NCBI GenBank assembly: GCA_947175175.1
Contig: CAMWLV010000003.1
Coordinates: 1 to 59,609 of the forward strand
DNA length: 59,609 bases
Direction: 5' to 3'
DNA from: an uncultured Lachnospiraceae bacterium
GTDB lineage: Bacteria > Bacillota > Clostridia > Lachnospirales > Lachnospiraceae
In this document: piece after piece, positions 41,536-50,989 of the stretch
Layout of the letters: each line of letters opens with the position of its first letter
Position numbering within the stretch: position 1 is the first letter of the stretch
The notes under the pieces: generated by a model
Databases searched by the model: none
What the model was told of the DNA's origin: nothing
Seen by the model: the letters and a program-made list of their open reading frames with translations, nothing else
Made by a program: the position numbers and the translations under genes

Positions 41536-42683
41536 ACGTGATAGAACTCCTTCACTTTACTTACGATATAGTCAGCTTCAGCAGACGTCAGCGCATAAAA
41601 CATCGGCAGACGCAGCAGCCTGTCACTTTCCTTAGTCGTGTACACATCCTCACCGAAAAATCTGCCAAACTTTAATCCCGCCGGCGCAGAATGCAGCGGT
41701 ACGTAGTGAAATACTGCCCAGATACCATTTTCTTTCAGAAAATCGATGAGTCGTGTGCGCTCCTCCAGATCCTTTGTCTTGACATAGTACATATGGCCAT
41801 TGTGAACACAGCCCTCCGGCACATGGGGAAGTTCCAAGATTCCCTGCTCCTGCAGCGGCTGCAGCAGTTCGTTATACTGATTCCACAACGCCACACGCTT
41901 TGCAGTGATCTCGTCAATCAATTCAATCTGAGCCCACAGATAAGCAGCGTTCATGTCACTTGGAAGATAGGAGGAACCGTAGTTCACCCAGCGGTACTTG
42001 TCGATCTGTCCCCGATAAAACTGTGATCGATTCGTCCCCTTTTCCCGAATAATCTCTGCATCATTGACAAACTGCTCATCCTGTATCAACAGTGCACCGC
42101 CCTCGCCCATGCTCAGATTCTTGGTCTCATGAAATGAATAACACCCGAAATCACCGATCGCGCCGAGCTGCCTGCCCTTGTATGTTGCCGCAATTCCCTG
42201 TGCTGCATCTTCCACCACAAAAAGCTTGTGACGCTTTGCGATGTCCATAATGGTATCCATCTCACATGCAACACCCGCATAGTGGACAGGAACGATCGCC
42301 CTTGTCCTGTCTGTGATCGCCTGTTCGATCAACTTTTCATCAATATTCATGGTATCCGGCCGAATATCGACAAACACTGCCTTTGCGCCGCGAAGCACAA
42401 AAGCGTCCGCAGTGGATACAAAAGTGTAGGAAGGCATGATCACCTCGTCTCCCTCCTTGATATCAATCAGGAGCGCCGCAAGTTCTGTTGCCTGTGTGCA
42501 GGAGGGGGTCATCAGACACTTCGCCATGCCTGTATACTGTTCAATCCACTCACTGCACTTCCTGGTAAATGGTCCATCCCCGCATATTTTCTGATTCTCA
42601 ACTGCCTGCCTGATATAGTCCATCTCCCTGCCAGTAAATGGCGGTACATTAAAATTGATCATGCTATAACCATGCCTTTCCAC
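41532..42683 (-). CDS. wecE: dTDP-4-amino-4,6-dideoxygalactose transaminase (WecE/RffA-like); likely true start ATG at 42662
   Basis: MINFNVPPFTGREMDYI, TPSCTQATELAALLIDI, EDAAQGIAATYKGRQLGAIGDFGCYSFHETKNLSMGEGGAL. Confidence 0.9.
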   Translation of the reverse strand: MERHGYSMINFNVPPFTGREMDYIRQAVENQKICGDGPFTRKCSEWIEQYTGMAKCLMTPSCTQATELAALLIDIKEGDEVIMPSYTFVSTADAFVLRGAKAVFVDIRPDTMNIDEKLIEQAITDRTRAIVPVHYAGVACEMDTIMDIAKRHKLFVVEDAAQGIAATYKGRQLGAIGDFGCYSFHETKNLSMGEGGALLIQDEQFVNDAEIIREKGTNRSQFYRGQIDKYRWVNYGSSYLPSDMNAAYLWAQIELIDEITAKRVALWNQYNELLQPLQEQGILELPHVPEGCVHNGHMYYVKTKDLEERTRLIDFLKENGIWAVFHYVPLHSAPAGLKFGRFFGEDVYTTKESDRLLRLPMFYALTSAEADYIVSKVKEFYHV

Positions 42684-42717
42684 TATTTCCTAATCCTGGA
42701 AAACTATTTCTCGCTTT

Positions 42718-42746
42718 ATTGTACTCTTTTCATAAGATTTTGGCAA
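42718..42746 (-). promoter_or_regulatory. internal promoter candidate upstream of wecE-like gene
   Basis: Minus strand TTGCCA (42746-42741), 17 nt, TACAAT (42723-42718). Confidence 0.5.
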
Positions 42747-42756
42747 GGTTTTGGGA

Positions 42757-45675
42757 TTAATATACCAGAAACACAATATATTCTTCATTGCTAAAGCACT
42801 GCTGATATCCTTTTTCCTCCGCAAAATCCATGATGAGCCTCAGTTTCTGACGAGAAAGTCCATCCGCCTCTGTCAAGCCTTCTACATAAGGGCGTCCAAA
42901 TATAATGACTGGAAGTGCATCTGGTGCCGTTTCGGCCGACAGTTGATTCAAGTCTTCTTCCAGTGTATCAATACTGTTTGAATCGAGATCCGCCCATGTC
43001 GTGAATATTGCCGGCTCCATATCCATCATATATGCTATTGCAGGAATCTCACCATATAATATCACCTGTTTTTTATTCAGATTGTTCTGATATAAATACG
43101 TGTCAAGCTCCTCAAGATTCTTTTTCTTGTCCGCTGTCGTCGCAAGTCCTGCACCTGTATTGCTGCACTGTAGTTCTATATTGATACAATTGTTACTTTC
43201 CTGCACTCCTCTGTCGTGAAACACAAACCCAATTCCAAACAGGATACTCTGTATTGTTGTGCACACGAGTATAAAACCAAGCGTTATCCGAAATGCATAG
43301 CTTTTTGAGCCTGCTTTACAGCTTTTCCCGAACAAATCCTCAACCATCAAAATTGAGACTGGAATCACCAGAAACAGATTGTTGATAATTGGATGCAATC
43401 TATTATTGCTTCCAAGCGGTGTCACAAATATGATAACAAGCAAAAATACTGCCCATAATTTCAAGTCCCTGCTTGCTGTTTTGTAAAATAACATACCAAT
43501 ACACAAAGCAATCACAATCAACAGATAGACTGTAACCCACTTATACATGCTAAAATATCTACTATAATCAAAGTCAAACATCCCTCTGCCATAGCACAAA
43601 CGAAGTACCACAAGCAATCCCAATGCATATAACGTTTCAAAAATATATGTTATTTTTTTCTTCGCTGTCGTCTGCACGACTTTATCCAGTATATAGAAAA
43701 ATAGCAGCCCTGCTGCCATATATCCCACAAACAAAAACAGCCATACACTGTAATGAATATAATCCTCAAACATTGCCATAACCATTGATGCCGGCTTATA
43801 ATCCGCCGCATGGTCTGTCATTCCAAACAGGGAAGAAATCATGTTCGGGTATGCTGTCAATCCATAGCGCACACAGATCACTGCCAACGGCACAAGCAGT
43901 CCCGCCAGATAGCCGCCAATACAGTACAGGGTGCGTGCTGCCAGCCCGCCAAACCACGCATTTTTCTTTGGAGCCATCTCTCCCCTGCTGCGATTCCAAA
44001 AACAGTCACACCATACCGGCAAAATCAGTGCCATATAAGTAATGTTGGGCATTCTCACAGTCACACAGAGTCCTAAAATAACACCCGCCATAACAAAGTA
44101 TTTCTTTTTTTCTTTTGTAATTGCCTCAAATAGTATTATAACAGCAATTGTCATCAAAAGATATCCTAAATACTGATATAAAATAACATTCGGAGCCCAG
44201 CATAGTGAGAGTGCTGTCAGCTCAGACACAAACAACAAGACACTAAATAATTTCCGTTTCTGTCCATAGTGTTTCCACAAATACAAATATACACCTGCCG
44301 CTGCTGCTCCAATCAGCAGGCCACAGTATCTATCCATGCCGATCCAACAGTCCCCAAAAGGCAGTTTCGAAATAGCAGCGCCTGCTATATTTGCCAGATA
44401 AGTTGCCAGCTTCCACATTTGATTCAGCGAATCAAAAAAGCGGTAATTTCCCAACGCATAGCCCGCATCCATCAGATCAATTCCAACACCTGCATGCCGC
44501 AGCGGATACAATAGCAGAATCAGTGCCGGAAGAATTGTCATGCTGCCCTTCTGCCGAATCAGTTCCATCACTGTACAAATCAGATATACACACACAACAC
44601 TGAGAAGCATATGACACAAAAAACCTGCAGCAGAACTCCCAATCTGTTCCTCACAGTGAAACCACTTTGGCCATGCATAGCGTATATTGATATGCTCATG
44701 GATCAGGTAGACGCCAAACGATGCCCCGGAAAGCAGTTCAATCGGCTTGCGGAAACGCTCTAACGTCTGTCCTGCTCTATTTTCAACTCTGTCTCCATTT
44801 AATGCGTTCACTTTATACTCTTTAAACAAAAGAAACAGTCCAACTGCACCTGTATAACAAAACAGGAAATTGTAAGTGTACCCATAGTGAATCATCGCTT
44901 CCAATTTTCCTGTTCTCAGATAAATCATCCGAATCAGAAAAAAGGAGGCAAACACCGCCATCGTACTACCCAAATACAGTGCTGCTGCCCTTCCTCTCGT
45001 CTTTATGAGCGCTATTTCATATCTTCTAAGATACGCTCCTGTCAGATACAGAACAATAAACCACAGACTGTCATACCCGTAGTTATCCCATGGAAGCTGC
45101 ATTGGAATAATGGTCTTGGAGATACTAAAGAACAACACAAACCCCATCAGCAGACAGCCTGTCTCCCTCTGCTCCAGATAAGAAATACCTGCGTTCAAAA
45201 ATGGCATCATGAGACATAAAACAACATAGTACGTTGCAAACCAATAGTGCTCTGTCACCAGGGGAAAACAATAGGAAAAAAACTGATAGAGGTCAAATTC
45301 CTGCGCTCCGATAATGAGCGCACCGCAGCCAAAGAGCATCGAATAAAAGAACACCTGCTTCCATATATTGATCGGTCTTCTCAATACTCCCCGCAATGTA
45401 ATCTTAGTGCTGCCTGACAGACTCCCCCGCGCATCCACACCAAAGTATCCACTGATGAGCACATATACATTGACCGCCACCAGACAAAATGCCTCGACCA
45501 GCCACGCCGCATATCCTGCTGCTGTCATATCCGCCCTTGCCGGATCGCCGAGCAGCCCACCTTTGCTAAGATAGTGCAGACACACGATCATCAGCATCGC
45601 TAAGATGCGCAGCAGCTCATAATTCAATTGTCTCTTTTTTCCTGCAGCCATGCTTTTACCTCGTTTCCGCTGCAA
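42757..45675 (-). CDS. fusion: acyltransferase-3 (OafA-like) N-terminus plus GT-C-like membrane C-terminus
   Basis: N-term RQLNYELLRILAMLMIVCLHYLSKGG...VNVYVLISGYFGV; C-term ~500 aa new TM set with soluble tail, single ORF of 972 aa. Confidence 0.7.
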   Translation of the reverse strand: MQRKRGKSMAAGKKRQLNYELLRILAMLMIVCLHYLSKGGLLGDPARADMTAAGYAAWLVEAFCLVAVNVYVLISGYFGVDARGSLSGSTKITLRGVLRRPINIWKQVFFYSMLFGCGALIIGAQEFDLYQFFSYCFPLVTEHYWFATYYVVLCLMMPFLNAGISYLEQRETGCLLMGFVLFFSISKTIIPMQLPWDNYGYDSLWFIVLYLTGAYLRRYEIALIKTRGRAAALYLGSTMAVFASFFLIRMIYLRTGKLEAMIHYGYTYNFLFCYTGAVGLFLLFKEYKVNALNGDRVENRAGQTLERFRKPIELLSGASFGVYLIHEHINIRYAWPKWFHCEEQIGSSAAGFLCHMLLSVVCVYLICTVMELIRQKGSMTILPALILLLYPLRHAGVGIDLMDAGYALGNYRFFDSLNQMWKLATYLANIAGAAISKLPFGDCWIGMDRYCGLLIGAAAAGVYLYLWKHYGQKRKLFSVLLFVSELTALSLCWAPNVILYQYLGYLLMTIAVIILFEAITKEKKKYFVMAGVILGLCVTVRMPNITYMALILPVWCDCFWNRSRGEMAPKKNAWFGGLAARTLYCIGGYLAGLLVPLAVICVRYGLTAYPNMISSLFGMTDHAADYKPASMVMAMFEDYIHYSVWLFLFVGYMAAGLLFFYILDKVVQTTAKKKITYIFETLYALGLLVVLRLCYGRGMFDFDYSRYFSMYKWVTVYLLIVIALCIGMLFYKTASRDLKLWAVFLLVIIFVTPLGSNNRLHPIINNLFLVIPVSILMVEDLFGKSCKAGSKSYAFRITLGFILVCTTIQSILFGIGFVFHDRGVQESNNCINIELQCSNTGAGLATTADKKKNLEELDTYLYQNNLNKKQVILYGEIPAIAYMMDMEPAIFTTWADLDSNSIDTLEEDLNQLSAETAPDALPVIIFGRPYVEGLTEADGLSRQKLRLIMDFAEEKGYQQCFSNEEYIVFLVY

Positions 45676-46777
45676 GCCTCATCAACTGCTCTGCGATGCG
45701 GCGTGCTCCTTTTCCATCGATCAGTTCTCTTTCCTGCCTGTGCAGAAGCTCCCTGTATGACTTATCTCTGATACAGCGTTTCAATGTCTCTCTCACGTTG
45801 TCTGCTACCAACTCAGGATTCTTGGCAAAGCAACCCGCATTGACAATATCCGTGAGTTTCTCCAGCGCCTCCGCTCCCTGCCGCTGATTTTCGGCAAAAT
45901 AGAACACAATCATCGGCACCCCCAGGGAACTGACTTCATAAATCGTGCTCCCTGTCGCCGTGATGACCACATCGCTTTCCAAAAGCAGACTGCGCATATC
46001 CTTTACATTTTCATGGATTGTTATTGTTACTCCGCGCATGCGGGACTGTTCTTTTTTGCAGTCACGCCATTCTTTAACTTCGTCGTGCTGGCATTTGCGC
46101 TTCAGCTCACCTGCAAAGCGGTTAAAAGGTCCACTGATCAAATGCAGGTGTAGCCCCTGTTCTGCCAGTGTTCTATCGCTGCTCAAAACGTCTGCAAAAG
46201 CCCCCATTGCAAAATAGGGATCACTTCCGCCCGTTGTTGCAATAACATTTGTTACTTTATCATTGACCATATATCCCGCTGGTTCCTGAAATGCCTTTCG
46301 TAGCGGCATATACTCTGCGCCTAACAATACTTTCCGGGGAAATCTGCCGTTTGCCCCACTTTCTGAGTCCTGTTCCTTATAACATTTCTCCAAATCTGGC
46401 GCATAGATATTGTAATTGATCAGCAAATCAACGGGATACGCCTGCCCCATATCCTCAAAACATGCCACTTTCACAAGCTTCCGCAGCGCAAGATAATATT
46501 CACTGTCCGCCTGATAACTGTCCACAAGCAGCACATCCTGTTTTTGAAACAGCGGGTCCAACTGCCAAAGCTCACTCATCATATCCCTGTAATCTGTCCC
46601 CAGCACAATGACGCGAAACCCCCGCTCCTCAATCAGCGTCCGGCATCCCTCATCTGCTGTAATAAAAACAGGCGGATATACATGGTCGATATCCGCCGCC
46701 GCTTCCGCAACGGAGAGACAGCGCATCACATGCCCCATGCCAATCTCTGTATTGCCGTCTGCACGTATATATAACAT
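45656..46777 (-). CDS. pseG: UDP-2,4-diacetamido-2,4,6-trideoxy-beta-L-altropyranose hydrolase
   Basis: MLYIRADGNTEIGMGHVMRCLSVA; TTGGSDPYFAMGAF; lies in pse gene block. Confidence 0.88.
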   Translation of the reverse strand: MLYIRADGNTEIGMGHVMRCLSVAEAAADIDHVYPPVFITADEGCRTLIEERGFRVIVLGTDYRDMMSELWQLDPLFQKQDVLLVDSYQADSEYYLALRKLVKVACFEDMGQAYPVDLLINYNIYAPDLEKCYKEQDSESGANGRFPRKVLLGAEYMPLRKAFQEPAGYMVNDKVTNVIATTGGSDPYFAMGAFADVLSSDRTLAEQGLHLHLISGPFNRFAGELKRKCQHDEVKEWRDCKKEQSRMRGVTITIHENVKDMRSLLLESDVVITATGSTIYEVSSLGVPMIVFYFAENQRQGAEALEKLTDIVNAGCFAKNPELVADNVRETLKRCIRDKSYRELLHRQERELIDGKGARRIAEQLMRLAAETR

Positions 46778-46804
46778 CTCAATCCTCTACTTCCTAACTG
46801 CTCC

Positions 46805-46965
46805 TTAGGAACTGTCGCGAAATAACCTTTCATTTTGACTTGTCTAAATCCACACATGCGTCGTTGTCGTCAATCGGCGTACGTCCAGTACGCCTCACTC
46901 CTCCGCCTAGCCTGTATGAATTTATTCTGCGTCAAAATTGAAAGTTATTTCATGACAGCTCCTTA
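46805..46965. repeat. palindromic element A (~161 bp)
   Basis: Terminal inverted arms TTAGGAACTGTCGCGAAATAACCTTTCATTTTGAC vs (minus) TAAGGAGCTGTCATGAAATAACTTTCAATTTTGAC; central ggcgta-N7-tacgcc. Confidence 0.8.
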
Positions 46966-47647
46966 TGGTTTTACGGATCAACATAAATGCTTCCGCCCGC
47001 TCCATGCCTGCTGCCATGCCGCGCGTTTTTGACAGCACATCCATCCCTGTCAGACTTCTCGGGTGTGGAAAGCTGCAAAGCTCTGACACATAACAGTTCA
47101 TCGCCTGCTCCTTCTTGTCATAATAATCGGAGATATCCACAAATACATTCGGACAAAAAGCAGACTGTACACTGTAATCAAAATTCCACTCTGTGGAAGA
47201 AAGCGTCTCAAAGGCATAAATCTCCTCCACACTATAGTCACCGATCGGTCTTGTCGCCGTGAGTACCGCGCGCGCTGTATACTGGTGGTCTACATTCAGA
47301 TCACCGCTGTAATGTGTATAGATAATCTGTGGCTGTAGTTCCTGTATTTTCTGCTCCACTGCTTTTACAATGTCCAGCAGGTCCACATCATCAAAACGAT
47401 TGTCTGGAAAATCCGCAAAAAATACGTTCTGGAATCCTACTGCCTCGGCACTCTCCAAAGTGTTTTGATGAAGTTCTTCCACAACCTCCCTGTCTGTATC
47501 CTCCCGATGGGTACCGCGCGAGGTCTGCCCCTCCCCCAAAATATAGGCATAGACAACATCGCCCTCCGCCACATGCCTTGCCACCGTTCCGCCAACTCCG
47601 AGAATCTCATCGTCTGGATGTGCCGCCACAACCAAAACTGTTTTCAT
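46922..47647 (-). CDS. PIG-L family N-acetylglucosaminyl-type deacetylase
   Basis: VLVVAAHPDDEILGVGGTVARH; HYSGDLNVDHQ; C-terminal ~12 aa encoded within palindromic element A. Confidence 0.9.
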   Translation of the reverse strand: MKTVLVVAAHPDDEILGVGGTVARHVAEGDVVYAYILGEGQTSRGTHREDTDREVVEELHQNTLESAEAVGFQNVFFADFPDNRFDDVDLLDIVKAVEQKIQELQPQIIYTHYSGDLNVDHQYTARAVLTATRPIGDYSVEEIYAFETLSSTEWNFDYSVQSAFCPNVFVDISDYYDKKEQAMNCYVSELCSFPHPRSLTGMDVLSKTRGMAAGMERAEAFMLIRKTIRSCHEITFNFDAE

Positions 47648-47679
47648 CTTTTATCCCCCCTGCGTGCTCTGGCACGCAT
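47644..47679 (-). CDS. putative 11-codon leader mini-ORF MRARARRGDKR* overlapping the downstream start (ATGA)
   Basis: ATG CGT GCC AGA GCA CGC AGG GGG GAT AAA AGA TGA; same geometry as 19447-19482. Confidence 0.35.
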   Translation of the reverse strand: MRARARRGDKR

Positions 47680-47718
47680 ACCAATCAATCGTTTGAAAGT
47701 GAACTTCTTTCAAACTTC
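47660..47718 (-). repeat. two-hairpin leader repeat, copy 2
   Basis: Stems gcgtgc(47662-47667)/gcacgc(47672-47677) and gtttgaaag(47691-47699)/ctttcaaac(47707-47715). Confidence 0.8.
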
Positions 47719-47734
47719 AATCTCCTATCTCCCG

Positions 47735-48457
47735 CTATGATTCTGACTGATCTGACATATGCCGAAAAGTGACCTTTGCTGAGAGTTCTTTTTCATTGTT
47801 TTCATTGATTAAAAATGCTGCCTGTTCCAGTTCCAATCGATAATCCCCAAACTCTATAAATGCCCTGGGATAACCTTCCGCGTCCAGCATTCTGATATAA
47901 TCATAGATTTGGTCTGTTTTCATATCAGACGTTATATTCCCATCTTCTGGCTTTCTGCGTTTAAACAACACTGGTTCCCCTTCCTGTGGAATGGGTGCTA
48001 TTTTCTCACTACCCTCATCCAGAAACTGTGGAATCATTTCCCGAAAAATAATATCCGAACAACGCACAAAAATCTCCTGTGCACTTCCTTCCAACGATAA
48101 CGCATGCTTCATATATATTGGACCGCCATCGAGTTTCTCTGTCATTCTGACCGCAGATATCTTTGTCTCTTTATGTCCGCGCACGATCAGATTCTGAAGC
48201 GGACTTCCTCCCCTTCCATATGGCAGATCTGTCATATGAAACACCACACACTCCCAATCGTCCGTTATTTCTTTGGGCATAATATAGGACCAGTGTGGCA
48301 GGAAAATGTAATCAGGTCCAAAATCGCATATGTTCTTCAGCATAAATTCTTCCTTGCTCGTATAAATTATAATCTCATGTACGCCTTCATATTTCTTCTG
48401 CAGCTCTCTCGCCCGCTCAATATTCCATGATTTGATTGTCGCAATGATAATCTTCAT
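47735..48457 (-). CDS. formyltransferase-like protein of the pse block
   Basis: VVFHMTDLPYGRGGSPLQNLIVRGHKETKISAVRMTEKLDGGPIYMK. Confidence 0.82.
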   Translation of the reverse strand: MKIIIATIKSWNIERARELQKKYEGVHEIIIYTSKEEFMLKNICDFGPDYIFLPHWSYIMPKEITDDWECVVFHMTDLPYGRGGSPLQNLIVRGHKETKISAVRMTEKLDGGPIYMKHALSLEGSAQEIFVRCSDIIFREMIPQFLDEGSEKIAPIPQEGEPVLFKRRKPEDGNITSDMKTDQIYDYIRMLDAEGYPRAFIEFGDYRLELEQAAFLINENNEKELSAKVTFRHMSDQSES

Positions 48458-48511
48458 TTCATAACATCCTTTACATTATTTTCATGCAGCTGCTCGATAT
48501 TCATATCGTTA

Positions 48512-48675
48512 TAAGGAACTGTTCAGAAATAATATGTGCAACTTGCGCAGAATATTTCTTCGAGGGTGCAGGTCAAAAAACGCAGGCGTAGCGGGCTACG
48601 GCGAGGCTTTTTGACCTGTGCAATCGGAGAAATAGACAAGTCAAGGTGTACAGATTATTTTTGAACAGATCCTAA
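48512..48675. repeat. palindromic element B (164 bp)
   Basis: taaggaactgttcagaaataa...ttatttttgaacagatcctaa; internal caggtcaaaaa/tttttgacctg and cgtagc-gg-gctacg stems; near-identical to element C. Confidence 0.9.
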
Positions 48676-48681
48676 ATACCT

Positions 48682-49137
48682 TTACTCGATTTCTTTTTCA
48701 TACTGTGCATAATCTGGCAACTCTTTTTTCAAAAAACCATTTTTCTCAAAAGCCCTGGCAGAAGCACGATTTTCATACTTTACCTGCCCAACTATCTTTG
48801 TGACATGCATGCTTTTCGCTGTGTTCAGCTGCGCCTGCATCATTTGAAGCATTTCGCTGCCATATCCTTTTCCGCGCTGGTCGCATGCTATGCTATAATC
48901 AATAACGGCTTCACCACCTTCGACATTGAGCCGAATCTGCCCGACTGGCTTCTCGCCCTCGCACAGAATATATAGATATACATCCGCATCAGCCATCACT
49001 TTTTCAAACCATTGCACATGATTTTCATAAGAAATCTTTTCTGTGTGAAAGGCATTTGCCCTGACAGTATCGTCATTTGCCCATTCAAAAAGCAAATCTA
49101 TATCATCATAATCCGCCTTCCTCAACCGCAGATTCAT
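48682..49137 (-). CDS. pseH: UDP-4-amino-4,6-dideoxy-AltNAc N-acetyltransferase (GNAT)
   Basis: LRLRKADYDDIDLLFEWANDDTVRANAF; position between fmt-like and pseI. Confidence 0.82.
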   Translation of the reverse strand: MNLRLRKADYDDIDLLFEWANDDTVRANAFHTEKISYENHVQWFEKVMADADVYLYILCEGEKPVGQIRLNVEGGEAVIDYSIACDQRGKGYGSEMLQMMQAQLNTAKSMHVTKIVGQVKYENRASARAFEKNGFLKKELPDYAQYEKEIE

Positions 49138-50204
49138 GACTGATACTCCTCCATGCCCTCAATATCCCCAAATGCCAGCGGCGTCCCACGCTTCAATTCG
49201 CGCTTTGCAGTTTTACCGAGCACGTCCTTGTAGTACTTCGGTTTCAATCCATATGCTGGCCGGATACTTCTGATATTCTCCGGTGTAAACGCCTCGCCGG
49301 CAGCAATATCCTTCACGACAAAGAGGGAACGGCGAAAACAGGTATTGCTTTCTTCCTGTTCCGAAACACCATAATAAACCTTTCCCATTGCTTTCTCCAC
49401 CTCGCGCACCTGACAGACCATCTCACGGAACTCCTCTGGTTCCATAGAAAAACTCGAATCTGGATTTTTGATCGCACGGCTGATGCAGAAGTGCTTTTCA
49501 ATGATATTGGCTCCCATTGCAACCGCAGTCATGGCGCCAAAATACCCCATCGAATGATCAGAAAGCCCTACCGGAATATCAAAACGCGCTTTTAAATCCC
49601 GAATCGTACTGAGATTCATCTCCTCACTTTTCGCCGGATAAGCGCTCGAGCACTTCATCAATGCCAGCTGCTTGTTTCCAGTGCGGTAAACTGCCTCAAC
49701 TGCCTCATTGATTTCCTCTAAGGTTCCCATCGCTGTTGACATGATGATCGGTTTCTTTTTGGAGGCAATATATTCCAACAGCGGAATGTCCACCAGTTCA
49801 AACGAAGCTATTTTGTAAAAGCCTACGCCAAGATTCTCCAGGAAATCGACTGAGGTCTGGTCAAAAGGTGTTGACAGAAAGTCAATGCCCACCTTTGCCG
49901 CCTCGTCGCGAAGCTGCTCCTGCCACTCCCATGGTGTATACGCTTTCTGGTACAGGGAATACAGGTTATCACCCTCCCATGTACCCTTTTCAATCTGAAA
50001 ATACTCATTGCGGCAGTCAATTGTCATTGTATCCGGCGTATAAGTCTGTATCTTAACACAGTCTGCCCCCGCCTCTTTTGCCACATGAATCAATTCCAGC
50101 GCACGCTCAATGCTCCCCGCATGATTGGCTGACATCTCTGCTATGATATAAGCAGGATTGCCATCTCCCACTGTCCTGCCATTAATGTTAAAAGTATCGC
50201 TCAT
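49134..50204 (-). CDS. pseI: pseudaminic acid synthase (start corrected from the 441-aa ORF)
   Basis: MSDTFNINGRTVGDGNPAYIIAEMSANHAGSIERALELIHVAKEAGADCVKIQTYTPDT; GGAGAGG RBS before ATG 50204; C-terminal SAF domain. Confidence 0.93.
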   Translation of the reverse strand: MSDTFNINGRTVGDGNPAYIIAEMSANHAGSIERALELIHVAKEAGADCVKIQTYTPDTMTIDCRNEYFQIEKGTWEGDNLYSLYQKAYTPWEWQEQLRDEAAKVGIDFLSTPFDQTSVDFLENLGVGFYKIASFELVDIPLLEYIASKKKPIIMSTAMGTLEEINEAVEAVYRTGNKQLALMKCSSAYPAKSEEMNLSTIRDLKARFDIPVGLSDHSMGYFGAMTAVAMGANIIEKHFCISRAIKNPDSSFSMEPEEFREMVCQVREVEKAMGKVYYGVSEQEESNTCFRRSLFVVKDIAAGEAFTPENIRSIRPAYGLKPKYYKDVLGKTAKRELKRGTPLAFGDIEGMEEYQS

Positions 50205-50215
50205 CTTTCCCTCTC

Positions 50216-50944
50216 CTATTGATTTCCATTCTGCAGATTTGTGCCCATCAAAAGCTGGTATTTCATCTCTGCGATCTCCCAATCTTCCAGTGTATCGATA
50301 TCCTGCACATATTTTTCGTCCTGTACAAATGGGACTGCATTCTCCATCCAGATCGCCTTCTGCCGTCGAAAACTCTCCACATTCAGACAGTAAAACTGTC
50401 CACAATCGTGATAGAGCGGTTCCAAATCCTGTGAGCGCTTTGCCATATTTTCCGGCCACATTGGTGAGAGTATACCATCATGAACCACAACACCTCTCTG
50501 CGGCGGGAAAGAAAATTTCACCACTGGTATCACACAATCCGCCCGACCCTGAGACAGGGGCATTTCCTGCTCTAATAGCATCATGGCTGTCCTGATGGTG
50601 TCTGCCGTCACAAAAGGCGCTGTGGGATAGATACAGCATACCGTATGAAAATTTTTTCCAATCTGCTCATAAGCTTCAATAACCTCTGCAATTACATCCG
50701 CTGTCGTGGCAAAATCATTGGACGTCTTCTCGCTTCTAAAAAAAGGAACCTTCGCCCCTGCCCTTTCTGCCACCTGCGCGATCTCCTCGTCATCTGTCGA
50801 CACCATAACCTCATCAAACAGATCCGCCCGCAGTGCTGCCTCAATACTGTACTCAATAATTGGTCTTCCCAGAAATGGCTTGATGTTCTTGCGCGGTATG
50901 CGTTTGCTGCCTCCCCTCGCCGTTATGATCGCTGCACTTTTCAT
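50216..50944 (-). CDS. pseF: pseudaminate cytidylyltransferase
   Basis: AAIITARGGSKRIPRKNIKPFLGRPIIEYSIEAA. Confidence 0.92.
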   Translation of the reverse strand: MKSAAIITARGGSKRIPRKNIKPFLGRPIIEYSIEAALRADLFDEVMVSTDDEEIAQVAERAGAKVPFFRSEKTSNDFATTADVIAEVIEAYEQIGKNFHTVCCIYPTAPFVTADTIRTAMMLLEQEMPLSQGRADCVIPVVKFSFPPQRGVVVHDGILSPMWPENMAKRSQDLEPLYHDCGQFYCLNVESFRRQKAIWMENAVPFVQDEKYVQDIDTLEDWEIAEMKYQLLMGTNLQNGNQ

Positions 50945-50989
50945 CTTGATCTCCTTACTTCTTCAATCGGTAAAAGCCTGGCATATTAC

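Noticed and set aside
50205-50459. N-terminal 85-aa extension of the PseI ORF (441 aa call)
   Set aside because: It overlaps the 3' end of pseF in another frame, and a good RBS precedes ATG 50204, which starts the conserved PseI sequence.
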